Shown here: positions 11,066-21,099 of the stretch, in pieces
Layout: each line of letters opens with the position of its first letter
How positions within the stretch are numbered: position 1 is the stretch's first letter
NCBI RefSeq assembly: GCF_023898315.1
Contig: NC_064614.1
Span: 77,512,501-77,576,500 of the forward strand
Direction of reading: 5' to 3'
Length of the DNA: 64,000 bases
Origin: Schistocerca nitens
Taxonomy: Eukaryota > Arthropoda > Insecta > Orthoptera > Acrididae
Made by a program: the position numbers and the translations under genes
The notes under the pieces: generated by a model
What the model saw: the letters and a program-made list of their open reading frames with translations, nothing else
What the model was told of the DNA's origin: nothing
The model's database searches: none

Positions 11066-11218
11066 CATCATGGTCAGACAGTGATTCCAGAATTAGATAC
11101 TGGATTGTAAGGTGAAACCAGGAGCAGATATACAATAGAATCAGATCACAATATAGTCGTGATGAAGAGTAGGCTGAAGTTTAAGACATTAGTGATGAAG
11201 AATTCCACTGTTAAATGC

Positions 11219-11600
11219 CGAGGAGAGAGCGGATAGGTGGAAAGAACACATTGAAAACTTCTATGCGGGGCAAGATTTGTCTGATGTCATAGAAGAAGAA
11301 AGAGGAATAGATTTAGAAGAGGTAGTGGATCCAGTAGTAGAATCAGTATTTAAAAGAGCCTTGGAGAACTTAAGATCAAATAAGGCAGAAGAGATAGATA
11401 ACATTCAATGAAAGTTTCTAAAATTAATGGGGGAAGTGGCAACAAAACGACTATTCACGTTGGTGTGTAGAATGTATGAGCCTGGCGACATACCATCTGA
11501 CTTTCGGAAAAGCATCGTCCACACAATTCCGAAGACGGCAAGAGCTGACAAGTGGGAGAATTATCGCACAATCAGCTTAACAGCTGATGCATCCAAGTTG
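11219..11600 (+). pseudogene. LINE RT domain, N-terminal part
   Basis: Pieces in shifted frames read ERADRWKEHIENFY, LSDVIEEERGIDLEE, then GEVATKRLFTLVCRMYEPGD, FRKSIVHTIPKTARADKWEN and YRTISLTADASKL. These are the fingers region of an RTE-type reverse transcriptase. The open stretch 11427-11624 holds the last part; the SINE then interrupts it. It continues at 13582 with LLTRIMYRRMEKKI. Confidence 0.85.
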
Positions 11601-13581
11601 GAGGAGGAGGAGATTAGTGTTTAACGTCCCGTCGACAACGAGGTCTTTATAGTCGGAGCACAAGTTCCTTCCTTAGCGAAGGAAATCGCCCGTGCCCTTT
11701 CAAAGGAACCATCTCGGCATTTTCCTGAAACGATTTAGGGAAATCACGGATAACCTAAATCAGAATAGCTGGAGACTGGTTTGTACTGTCGTCCTCCCGA
11801 ATGCGAGTCCAGTTGTAACAACAACAACTGTACATATAATAATTTTTTTCTTCTGATTTTCGTTAAATTAGTGTAATCTATGTTCTGATTTCATTTCTTT
11901 TTCTTTTCATGCCATGATGTTAAAGGAACTGTAACGAATTTTCGATGTGGATATTAATGTTTATGTCAAATTGCATGCAATATTATAACAAAATGGAAAT
12001 GTAAGGAATGTTGAAACTGTTGTAAGATGTCAAAGTTGTAATTGTGCGCCTGGTCCATACGTAGGCAATGTATTAGGATATGTGGAATGCAAAACCTTTG
12101 GTGAATACCCTGTCTGTAGGGGAGCGGTAAAAGGTGTATGGCAGGCGAGCGCGGGAAAATGCACACGGGCGCGGCACGGCATAAAGGGCTCAGCAGTACT
12201 AGTCGGAGTTGGGCATCGGTCTGAGAAACACGCTCTGGATCGAAGAGGCTCTCCTGGAAATCGTGATTTCATTGAGCCTCGGATGTGCCGTTTCCGACGA
12301 CAATACAGCATGGCTATATTCCATAGGCACTAAAGGGAAAAGTACTGCGACGCTAAGAAGAAGCAAAGTGCCGATACATCAAGAGCCATAGCTGTGATTG
12401 TATGTGTGCTGTGCGCCTCGCCATCTCGCCGTCCGCCAACTGCCGCATCGACACGAACAGGTTGAAACTTTTAGTACTGTATTCGTGTGGACCAGTGTTA
12501 CTTTTGTTCCTGACTGTTCAATAACAACTTAACTTTTACCAGAACTGTCCTATCATTTAATTATCCTCATCACTAACCTAGACAGGGTCCTTTCCACATG
12601 TTGTGCAATCCGAGTGTCCCGAAATGAAGATTTAAAGTTTATGTTAATAATACTTACCTGCAGACCTATCTATGTTAGAATGATGCTTAAAGAACTTTGT
12701 TGTTAATGAATATGTAGGTCTGGCAAAGTTGGAAGATAATGTTGAAATTGGTTTAGTAATGAAGTTTAATTAATTTGAGACAAAAATAATGGTAGTTAAA
12801 TAAGCAAGAAATAAGACAAAAAGAGTAGTAACTCATGTATTGGAAATCTTGAGTGCTTAACGATCTCGATAAACTAAAATCTCAGTAAAGTGATCATAAC
12901 AGTTTCAGCCCCCCCTTTTTCTTTTCTATGCATTTAAATTCTGAAGTGTACTGAACTGATTTGACTAGCAAAGTTAAAGTCAATATAAAACCAAAATTTA
13001 TTAGTGTTTTACCTTTTTCAAAATTGACATTGCATGTATGTTTCGAAAGTGCTATTTCTAGGGTAACCTATGCCCGATTTTAATCAGATCAATAGACAGT
13101 ACGAAGTTTGTAGTAAACATTATAGTGTATTGTTGTGTATTTATGGCTTTTTCACATTAGTACAGAAAGTGAAATCATTAGTTCAGTAGATTTTCTGGTT
13201 CTAAAATTTACCACATTATGCTGTGCTATTACGTGTTGTTTTGTATGAACATACATCAACTTGTACTGGGAAGAAACTCAGTTAATGCCTAATTAGGCTG
13301 GCGACCGTATTATTAACAATTTGGTAGCATCTTCTGTGTCGTTTCTTGTCCGTCCTAACGTGTAGTTGCACTTCAGACTTGCTTGACGCATCATTGTTGT
13401 TACTGAGTGGGTGAAAGTCTGATTTTGCCTCCATTCGGGTACACGCGGTCAATATCTACCCCAAAATCCTTTCTTATAAGGTGAAGCCCGTCAACTTACC
13501 ATAGTACAGGCTTTAATAAGTATCGTACGCAGTAGCGTAGTGTTACACAATGTGCTAACCACTGCGCCAACCCGCTCGGTC
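11601..13581 (-). repeat. SINE E, split by an LTR
   Basis: The 3' part (11601-11813) contains GATTAGTGTTTAACGTCCCG and GCCCTTTCAAAGGAACCATC; the tRNA-like head (13552-13580) reads ACCGAGCGGGTTGGCGCAGT on the minus strand, followed by GGTTAGCAC. Rejoined, they form one antisense SINE. The TSD CATCCAAGTTG (11590-11600) versus CATCGAATTTG (13582-13592) places it inside the LINE RT. Confidence 0.82.
11814..13547. mobile_element. Probable solo LTR inside SINE E
   Basis: A 1734-bp insertion with ends TGTAAC...GTTACA, the TG...CA inverted termini of LTR retroelements. It is flanked by CAGT (11810-11813) and CAAT (13548-13551), a plausible decayed 4-bp TSD, and it exactly interrupts an otherwise continuous SINE. 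No gag or pol is visible, so a solo LTR from recombination fits best. The orientation cannot be told. Confidence 0.65.
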
Positions 13582-13772
13582 CATCGAATTTGCTGACAAG
13601 AATAATGTACAGAAGAATGGAAAAGAAAATTGAGGGTGCCCTAGATGACGATCAGTTTGTCTTTAGGAAACATAAAGGCACGAGAGGAGCAATTCTGACG
13701 TTGCGGTTAATAATGGAAGCAAGACTAAAGAAAAATCAAGACACGTTCTTTGGATTTGTCGACGTGGGGAAA
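13582..13772 (+). pseudogene. RTE-like LINE copy 1, RT continuation
   Basis: Reads LLTRIMYRRMEKKIEGALDD, then QFVFRKHKGTRGAILTLRLI and TFFGFVDVGK, the palm start of the RT (family QFGFRK.. and FVDLEKAFD). It follows directly from the sequence broken at 11600. It ends abruptly near 13770, where an inverted LINE piece begins, so the YADD-containing half is missing here. Confidence 0.85.
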
Positions 13773-13777
13773 CTTTT

Positions 13778-14700
13778 TTTTATTCCCTCTCGGCTCTTGT
13801 ACATATTGTATGTTACCCGCCTCTCCCTATAGCCGTACCCTATTTTTCTCAGAATTTCCATCTTCACCGTTTTACAGTGTCGAATGTCTTTTCTAGTCTA
13901 TAAATCCTATGAACATGTCTTGATTTTTCTCTAGTCTAGCTTCCATTATCAACCGCAAAGTCAGAGTTAATTCTCTGGCGCCTTTACCGTTCCTGAAACC
14001 AAATTGACCGTCATGTAACATATCCTCAATTTTGTTTTCCATTCTTCTGCCTATTATACTTTTCAACAACATGCATGCATGAGCTCTTAAGCTTACTGAA
14101 CGACAATTCTCGCATTTGTCAATTTATCAGTCTCCGGACCTGCGGGGATGATATTTTTCCGAAAGTCAGATGGTATTTCGTCAGACTCATACATTCTACA
14201 CACCATCGTGAATAGTCGTGCTGTTGTCTAATGAGTTTAGAAATTTAGATGAACTGATATGTTATACCTTGTACCTTATCTGATCTTGGGTGTTCCAAAG
14301 CCCTTTTAAATTCTTATTCTAATAGTGGATCTTTTGTCTCTTCTGCATCGACTCCTGTTTCTTCCTCTATCACAGCAGACAAATCTTGCCCCTCAAAGAG
14401 ACCTTGAATGTACTCTTTCCAGCTATCAGCTCTCTCATCTGTATTTATCAGTGGAATTCCCGTTTCACTCTTAATTTTACCACCTTTGCTTTTAATTTCA
14501 CCGAACGCTTCCCTATATGCTGAGTCAGTCCTTTCGCCAATCATTTGTTTTTAGATTTCTTCATATTTTTCATTCAGACATTTCATCTTAGCTTCCCTGC
14601 ATTTAATATTTATTTCATCCTTCAGAGTTTTGTATTTCTGTATTCCTGAATGTCTATTAACATTTATTTACTTCGTATTAGACCTTCCGACGTGCAAAAA
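13778..14700 (-). pseudogene. RTE-like LINE fragment, inverted
   Basis: On the minus strand: MIGERTDSAYREAFGEIKSK (from 14544), DSWKEYIQGLFEGQDLSAVI, DAEETKDPLLE, further RT pieces, and YRERRVTYNMYKSREG near 13790. It covers the linker and fingers-palm of the same LINE family as 10010 but in opposite orientation. Many stops; clearly a relic. Confidence 0.75.
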
Positions 14701-14990
14701 TCAAAATATTGAGCTAATAGTGCTGTTTCCAAGGTAGCGGAACTGCTTAACTTCATCTACTTCGTGGTCACCAATGTGGACATTAAGTTTATCACTAATC
14801 TGTTGGGGATCACTCGAGCAGTATTTACGAACGCGCCACACTGATGTTATGCACTCTCCTTTACAGATGAGCCACACTGCTATAAAATTCTCTAAATTAA
14901 CCATTCTTCTTCCCTACCTCACATGCTCGTTCCATTTGTTATCCCTTTGCAACGTAACGCCTAGATATTTCAGTTATTCAAAAACAGTAT
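14701..14990 (-). pseudogene. Mixed LINE C-terminal fragments
   Basis: The ORF 14904-14701 ends IGDHEVDEVKQFRYLGNSTI, typical of the RTE connector after the RT domain, while the stretch near 14930-14970 reads LKYLGVTLQRDNKWNEHV, typical of the CR1/jockey type. Two LINE types seem joined head to tail. Boundaries uncertain. Confidence 0.5.
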
Positions 14991-15006
14991 TAATCGCATT
15001 TATTAT

Positions 15007-15065
15007 TATTATACCGCCAACCGGTTTCAACCCGACGTAGGGGTCATCTTCTGGGCGTTTATACT
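15007..15065 (-). repeat. Hairpin repeat with GAAACCGG
   Basis: Minus strand: CAGAAGA, then a GACCC/GGGTT stem, GAAACCGG and a downstream AATAAA-like run. It has the same architecture as the motif near 2101, with a different stem sequence; the core T is changed to A. Neighbouring 15066-15312 shows nothing. Confidence 0.5.
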
Positions 15066-15328
15066 GTGAAATTATAGATATTCGTCAGAAAGACTCCATT
15101 ACACAACAGCTACAATTACGTAAATTTAAAATATGTTACCCATTGGTCTATTGGTACTGGTGTCACTCCTGTCTACATAACGGCAGGAAACTATGCGAGA
15201 CTAAACCTTAAATAGCGTATTGAGATCACGTGAATAGACGGCAACACCCCCAGCGGCGATCAACGGCATTTAAAACAGTTTATTATATGTAACTACTAGT
15301 AACCTGGGTTTAACATAAATTTAAGTGA

Positions 15329-15568
15329 AAAATGAAATGATCGTATGGCATTGTTGGCCGGGAGGCCCCATGCGGGGCAGTTCGGCTGCCGTATCACAAG
15401 TTCTTTTTAGTTGACGCCACTTCGGCGACTTGCTTTCGTCAATGATGATGAAGGACACACAACACCCAGTCATCTCGAGGGAGACAAAATCCCTGACCCC
15501 GCCGGTAATTGAACCCGGTACCTCGTACGCTGGAAGCGAGAACGCTACCGCAAGACCTCGAGCGGCGG
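15329..15568 (-). repeat. SINE C with 16-bp TSD
   Basis: Antisense copy. The head matches SINE B (TAGCGTTCTCGCTTCC, GGCGGGGTCAGGGATTTTGT) but the body is different (CATCATCATTGACGAAAG, then GCATGGGGCCTCCCGG and CATACGATCATTTC at the end). The TSD ACATAAATTTAAGTGA is perfect at 15313-15328 and 15569-15584, so the insertion is young. Confidence 0.93.
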
Positions 15569-16299
15569 ACATAAATTTAAGTGACAGTAAATAACAGAAA
15601 TCTGAACCATTCCATATAAAAAGAGTTACAATTATAGTGTTAATTATAAAATAATAACAAATGTTCCAAAGTCAACTCATAAAATTCGTAAAAATATATT
15701 ACATTATGTGCGATAATGTAAAGTAAAACAATTTGTGACACACAAAAATTGGTGTCGTTTTGTGTTATATCTATTCGTACATTTACGTAGATAACATTTG
15801 AGTCAATTTACTAAAACAGTTAATATGAAAGGACTACAACGCCCTCTACTCCTTGTGGTGAGGACGACGTTGCCATGGATTACGAAGCGTATATCAAGCG
15901 CGCTCTAGTCTGTGTAGCGAGGACGCCGTCGTCATGGTAGCAGATGGTGTGTTCATATGGTGTTATCTTTGCCCTAACCACGACGTCCGTTGCCGTGGTA
16001 GCGGTATGTCATGGCTCCATCCACAGAGAAGTTGTCACTTACTTGAGGTTGTGGAAATATCGACAGTCAAGGTTAACCTAAAAAAATCTAAAGATAGGAT
16101 AAAAGTTGCCATTTTTCTGTGGATGAAGAGCCATGATATACCGCTACTAAGTCATTTTGTATCGCCTACAGTCACTGGCTTACTCCTTTTTTTCTCAAAA
16201 TTTCGAACACCTTGCAGCATACCAGCAGGATACCCAATCACTATAAAACTTTTACCTCTGCTCGAATGCTTCCGCGTACTGCCAAGTAATTAGCAGTTT

Positions 16300-16690
16300 C
16301 GTGGCGTTGGATCTGAGGGCGACCGTCACTTGGCTGAGCTCTTTGTCACTGGCTGTCGACTCCTCAACTTGCCCCATTAGTTCCGGGGCCGCCCTCCAGC
16401 GCCTTACCACGCGCGCGTCCCTCGCCCGCGTCGCAGGGCGTGCTTCTGTCGGGAACTTAATTCCACCTTTCAGTCTGCCGCTCCGGCAGCAGCTCCGCCA
16501 CCCTTGTTTGTTCCTGCGGCCCCCTCCGCTCACACGTCACCGCGGCGCACGGAATTCCCAAGCCTCTCTGGAAGAAAAGGAAACAGATTAGCGAAAGCGC
16601 TCGCCTGGAATCTCTGAGCAGCAGCCTGTGTTCCTACGTCGCCAAGGCGGTTTTTACCGTCGTGGTAACCTCGGCGCAGTGGAGGTGTAC
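16300..16690. other. GC-rich repeat-free island
   Basis: Dense CpG, no repeat signature, no convincing reading frame. The preceding 15585-16299 has a weak internal repeat (GAGGACGACGTTGCCATGG near 15860, GAGGACGCCGTCGTCATGG near 15920) but no gene that I recognise. Possible host regulatory DNA. Confidence 0.3.
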
Positions 16691-16819
16691 GCCAAATCTT
16701 CACCCGCGCATTTTTGTAACCCTTCTGAGGTGGAAGCTGAAGGTCTCTCCTACCTCATTGTCACGAGTATACGGGACTGACATTAGATCGAAACTGAATG
16801 CAGTTAGTGATTTTAAGTA

Positions 16820-17470
16820 CCGGGTGATCAAATAGTCAGTATAAATTTGAAAACTGAATAAATCACGGAATAATGTAGATAGAGAGGTACAAATTGACAC
16901 ACGTGCTTGGAATGACATCGGGTTTTGTAAGAACCAAAAAAATACAAATGTTCAAAAAAATGTCCGACAGATGGCGCTTCATCTGATCAGAATAGCAATA
17001 ATTTGCATAACAAAGAAAGACAAAGCTAAGATGATGTTCCTTACAGGAAATGCTCAATATAGCCACAATCATTCCTCAACAAAAGCTGTAGTCGAGGAAT
17101 AATCCTGTGAACAGCACTGTGAAGCATGTCCGGAGTTATGGTGCATTGGCGTCGGATGTTGTCTTTCAGAATCCCTAGAGATGTCGGTCGATCACGATAC
17201 ACTTGCGACTTCAGGTAACCTCAAAGCCAATAATCGCACGGACTGAGGTCTGGGCACCTGGGAGGCCAAACATGACGAAAGTGGCGGCTGAGCACACGAT
17301 CATCACCAAATGACGCGCTCAAAAGATCTTTCACGCTTCTAGCAATACTTTTTTTTGTTCTAATAAACCCCATGTCATTCCAAGCATGTGTGTCCGTTTT
17401 TACCTCTCTATCTACATTATTCCGTGGATTATTAAGTTTTCAAATTTATACTGATTTTTTGATCACCCAG
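16820..17470 (-). mobile_element. Mariner-derived MITE, TIRs of about 120 bp
   Basis: Flanked by TA (16818-16819, 17471-17472). The left end CCGGGTGATCAAATAGTCAG and the right end are inverted over about 120 bp. The interior on the minus strand keeps only the C-terminus of a mariner transposase: CPDLSPCDYWLWGYLKSQVY with the third catalytic Asp, then TITPDMLHSAVHRIIPRLQ and IEHFL. The N-terminal DNA-binding and first catalytic regions are deleted, so it could only be moved in trans. Confidence 0.85.
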
Positions 17471-17499
17471 TACGTCAACATCACCATTATTTACGACCT

Positions 17500-17825
17500 C
17501 AGCTCTGTGCTCGTGGTTGAATCTTATCCATCATATCCTGCTCTGGTCTCCCAAGACTTTCTTTTCGGTAAGGTGTATATTTCTTGGTACGCAGCTGATA
17601 ACCGCCATTCTGAACGTCTTTTAACGTTGCTCTACCATATTCACCCACTGTGACATTCATTAATTTGTTTAATTCTGTTCTAATACCTACAATTTTTTTC
17701 CAATTTTTCTAGTTTTCTACATCTTTCTGCAGCGCTTGAATTTTATTTCCACGTAGTTTTGTTGAGGTACACGTCTCACTGTCATAGAGAAGTACAGAAA
17801 CTGACATCGGAATATTTAGTAAATG
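17500..17825 (-). pseudogene. LINE C-terminal fragment
   Basis: Minus-strand reading VSVLLYDSETCTSTKLRGNK, then RTELNKLMNVTV, GRATLKDVQNGGYQLRTKKY resembles the tail of LINE proteins with an LYGSETW motif. Frameshifted and lacking RT. Confidence 0.55.
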
Positions 17826-18030
17826 GAAGTGTGGTTTGCCCGAGCTTGACGCCGTAGCTCCAAAGCCTCTGTCCAGTGGGGGTATGTGATTATGGAGCCT
17901 TCGATATCCCATCCGTGAAGAAGGTTTCGATTTGGAACTGCAGGGTTTGCTTTCGAAAATACAGGTGTGGAAAAAGTCATCCCACCGACAGGTTTCTTGT
18001 AAGAGTCGGTGAAGCAGCTCAGAATCCACA

Positions 18031-18311
18031 TTCCAGAATGAGATTTTCACTCTGCAGTGGAGTGTACGCTCATATGAAACATCCTGGCACACCAAACTGT
18101 GTGCCGGACCGAGATTCGAACTCCGAACCTTTGCCTTTCGCGGGCAAGCGCTATACGAGGTAGGAGACGAGGTACTGGCGGAATTCAGGCTGTGAGAACG
18201 GGTCGTGAGTCTTGCTTGGGTAGATCAAGTGGTGGAGCACATGCCCGCGAAAGGCAAAGGTCTCGAGTTCGAGTCTCGGTCTGGCACACAGTTTTGATCT
18301 GCCCGGATCTT
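18031..18311 (+). repeat. tRNA-like foldback retroposon, long form
   Basis: Starts CCAGAATGAGATTTTCACTC and ends TTGATCTGCCCGGATCTT. Two inverted tRNA-like arms (GCCTTTCGCGGGCAAGCGCT near 18135 and GCCCGCGAAAGGCAAAGG near 18243, with CGAGTTCGAGTCTCGGTC as a B-box region) surround a loop. The TSD TCAGAATCCACA is perfect at 18019-18030 and 18312-18323. The TSD argues for retroposition, despite the foldback shape. Confidence 0.82.
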
Positions 18312-18600
18312 TCAGAATCCACAATGTTCCAAAAGGTTCGCCAATGTTATGCAATGTTTCAGAGTGTTATAGAATCCTAAATTTTAACGAAGAACGTTCA
18401 CTGTTGACGAACGGCATCTGAAATAATCTCGAATGCTCTAAACTATTTTCCAGTGTTGTAAAATACTCCAAAGTGCTCTTTAATGTTTTCCAACGTTCTT
18501 GAATGTTTTAGAATGTTCTGTAATGTTGTAGAGAATTACAGATCTTTCTTTAACGTTCTAAAATATTTATAAATGTTTTCTAAAGTTTACACTACAACCA
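18311..18600. repeat. Degenerate 10-bp tandem array, HSE-like
   Basis: About 29 units in an exact 10-bp register, for example GAATGCTCTA, CAACGTTCTT, GAATGTTTTA, GAATGTTCTG, TAATGTTGTA. The consensus approximates GAATGTTCTA, which has the form nGAAnnTTCn, the inverted pentamer pair bound by heat-shock factor. Most units deviate at one or more key positions. It may be a decayed satellite whose unit merely resembles an HSE. Confidence 0.7.
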
Positions 18601-18803
18601 ACAAATTCATCACCGGAAAAAGCAACAACTGTACTGATATTTAAAACCATTTTCGTATGTCCTTTGTTTTACAGCCCGACTGCACTCTTTTTTTCTTCCA
18701 ACTGGGACTAAAAATTAAACGGCAGTACAACTGTTTTGTAATATTCTCAAATAATTTGAAATCTTATTGGTGTTCTGCAAAGGAATGAGTAAGTCAGTAA
18801 CAG

Positions 18804-19009
18804 CCGTGCGGAGTAACCGCGCGGTCTACGGCACTTGTCAGGCTCCGTGCGGTTCCTCCTGTCAGATGTTCGAGACCTGCCCGAGGCATGTGTGTGTGTT
18901 GTCCGCAGCGTAAGTTAGTTTAAGTTAGATTAAGTAGTGTGCAGGCTTTGGGACCGATGAGATAAGTAGTTTGGTCCCATAAGACCTTACCACAACTTTC
19001 CGAATTTCC
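18804..19009 (+). repeat. SINE D with 13-bp TSD
   Basis: Head with GCCGTGCGGAGTAACCGCGC and a B-box-like ATGTTCGAGACC, body GTGTGTGTTGTCCGCAGCGT and TAGTTTAAGTTAGATTAAGT, tail TTTGGTCCCATAAGACC. Duplicates AAGTCAGTAACAG (18791-18803) and AAGTCAGTGACAG (19010-19022) flank it. Confidence 0.88.
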
Positions 19010-19117
19010 AAGTCAGTGACAGTATTTCTGATTTGGATATTGCTGAATGCTTAAGTGGCCTTAAGAGTGCTCAAGAGTATTTCTGAGTAATGCCTGTTGA
19101 GCGAAAATAATACTGCA

Positions 19118-19165
19118 CTGAGAATGGCTAGCTTCTAGCCGAAATCTCGATGATCTGCACAATAA
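19118..19165 (+). repeat. Hairpin repeat with GAAA
   Basis: CTGAGAAT, a perfect GGCTA/TAGCC stem, then CGAAATC and AATAAA at 19161. Same arrangement as near 2101 and 52923, with one change in the CTGAnGA part. Confidence 0.5.
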
Positions 19166-19312
19166 AATTTAAAAAGGGCGACTGATCGCTGAAAACTATA
19201 ATTTAGAAGTCAATATAACAGTCACTGAGTGCAACAGCTTACTGAATGGAAGGTAACCTGATGAAATAAATATTATACAAAATGAATAGGTTCCTGATTG
19301 CACCTGTGGTCC

Positions 19313-19369
19313 GGGCGTAGCGTCTTTGATTAGTAATCTAAACGTCCTCGATCCCGAGTTCAAAACGCT
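19313..19369 (+). repeat. tRNA-like module upstream of LINE
   Basis: GGGCGTAGCGTCTTTGATTA followed by a B-box remnant GAGTTCAAAA corresponds to the tRNA-like start of the LINE copy at 10010. A SINE G separates it from the rest of the LINE 5' end. Not a functional tRNA: the arms do not pair well. Confidence 0.5.
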
Positions 19370-19480
19370 GGAACGGTAGCTCAGCGTGTTCGCTCAGACG
19401 ATTAGCTGCCCTCTGTAAAAACTGAACGAGTGTCTTAGGACGTAAGCCCCGAACAAATTCAACGACCAACAACTAACAAA
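19370..19480 (+). repeat. SINE G copy 2
   Basis: GGTAGCTCAGCGTGTTCG, then TTAGCTGCCCTCTGTAA, AACTGAACGAGTGTCTTAGG, CCGAACAAATTCAACG and an A-rich end. Closer to an intact tRNA-derived SINE than copy 1 at 9838. Confidence 0.75.
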
Positions 19481-19861
19481 ATTAGATTTAAAAATAAAAC
19501 CCACCACTTCTTAAATTTCGATTAATGATCAGCATTGGTCGTCGAAGCCTTCCGGCATAAGAAGTCGCCCTCATTTTGCCAACGGCCTTCTCAAGACGAC
19601 GGAGGAGCGGACAAAGGTTCAGGGCACTCTCTCGTCCTAGGGGTGAGAAACTTCCCATAAAGGCGGAAGAATCAGCAGTGATCATCGGCATGAAAATGCT
19701 GGAGGCAATGGAAACCACTGCATTAAACACACGTAACGTGTCTCCACAGGACATGTGGATTGTAACTGAAAAAGTATCATGATGATCCGTTCATTGGCAA
19801 AAGTTTCCTGAATAGCTCCCATTCAGATATCCGGGAGGGCACTGCCAAAGGGAGGGTGACC

Positions 19862-20480
19862 ATGAACAATTAAAGGAAGGATAGCGTTCCACGAGTCGGC
19901 GCGTGGAATGTGAGAACGTGATAGGAAACTAAAAAATCTAAAAAGGGAAATGCAGAGGCTCAAACTAGATACAATAGGGGTCAGTGAAGTGGAATGGGAA
20001 GAAGGCAAGCATTTCTGGTCAGATGAGTATAGGGCAATTATCAACGCCAGCGGAAAACCGTATAACGGGAGTAGGATTAATTATGAACTTGAAGGTAGGG
20101 CAGAGAGCGTGTTACTGTGAACAGTTTAGTGATAGGGTTTTTCTTATAAGAATCGACAGCAAACCAACACCGACAACGATAGTTCAGGTATACATGCCGA
20201 CGTCGCAAACTGCTGACGAAGAAGTAGAGAAAGTATGTGAGGATATTGAAAAGGTAACGCAGAACGTAAGGGAGATTAAAATCGAGTATTCATGGGGGAA
20301 TGGAATGTAGTTGTAGGGGAAGCAGTAGAAGGAAATGTTACCGCAGAACATGGGCTTGGGAGAAACAGTGAGAGAGGAGAAAGACTAATTGAGTAGTGTA
20401 ATAAAGATCAGTTAGTAATAGTGAATACTCTGATATTAGAATCACAGGGGTAGGAGGCATAATTGGAAAAGGCCGGGTGA
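19862..20480 (+). pseudogene. LINE endonuclease domain, copy 2
   Basis: Fragments read GVGLIMNLKVGQRACYCEQF, DRVFLIRIDSKPTPTTIVQV, YMPTSQTADEEVEKV and, in another frame, a weakly preserved GEWNVV. They align to copy 1 and to RTE endonucleases. The start region around 19862 keeps the ATG of the family, but reading soon breaks. Confidence 0.75.
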
Positions 20481-21099
20481 CACTGAAAGATCTGGGTTAG
20501 ATAACATCATGGTGAGAGAGAGAGATTACGAAATCAGATACTGGATTCGTAAGGCGTATCCAGGAGTAGATATAGACTCATATCACAATATAGTAGTGAT
20601 GCAGAGTAGGCTGAAGTTTAAGACATTAGTTAGGATTATCAATACGCAAAGAAGTGGGATACGAAAGTACTAAGGAATGGCGAGATACGCTTGAACTTCA
20701 TTTAGGTTCTAGATACAGCAATAAGGAATAGCTCAGTAAGCAGTACAGGTGAATGGGAATGGACAACTCTAAAAAGGGCCACCACAGAAGTTGGGAAGAA
20801 AAATATAGGTACACAGAAGGTAACTCAGAAGAAAACATGGGTAACAGAAGAAATCAATTGATCGATGAAAGGAGGAAGTACAAAAATGTTCCAGGGAACT
20901 CTGGAATACAGTAGTACAAGTCGACGAATAATGAAATAAACAGGAAGTGTAGGGAAGCTAAGACGAAACGGCTGCAGGAAAAATGTGAAGATATCGAATA
21001 ATAAATGATTGTCTGAAAGACAACTCAGCGTACAGGAAAGTCAAAACAAGCCTCGGTGCATTAAAAGTTTGGGTGGTAACATGTAACATTGGGAGTGCA

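Larger units (their letters stand above)
10010..11600 (+). mobile_element. RTE-like LINE copy 1, 5' part
   Basis: Begins with a tRNA-like module (GGGTAGCGTTTTTGATTCAT, B box GGATTCGAATCC), then a 5' region shared with the copy at 19520 (AATCAGCATTGG, CTTCCGGCATAAGA, AATCAGCAATGATCA). The ORF encodes endonuclease then reverse transcriptase. It is broken at 11600 by SINE E and resumes at 13582. The copy is inactive: frameshifts follow 11065. Confidence 0.88.

Noticed and set aside
18491..18541. CRISPR-like array
   Set aside because: Ten-bp units without spacers; a tandem repeat in a eukaryotic genome.
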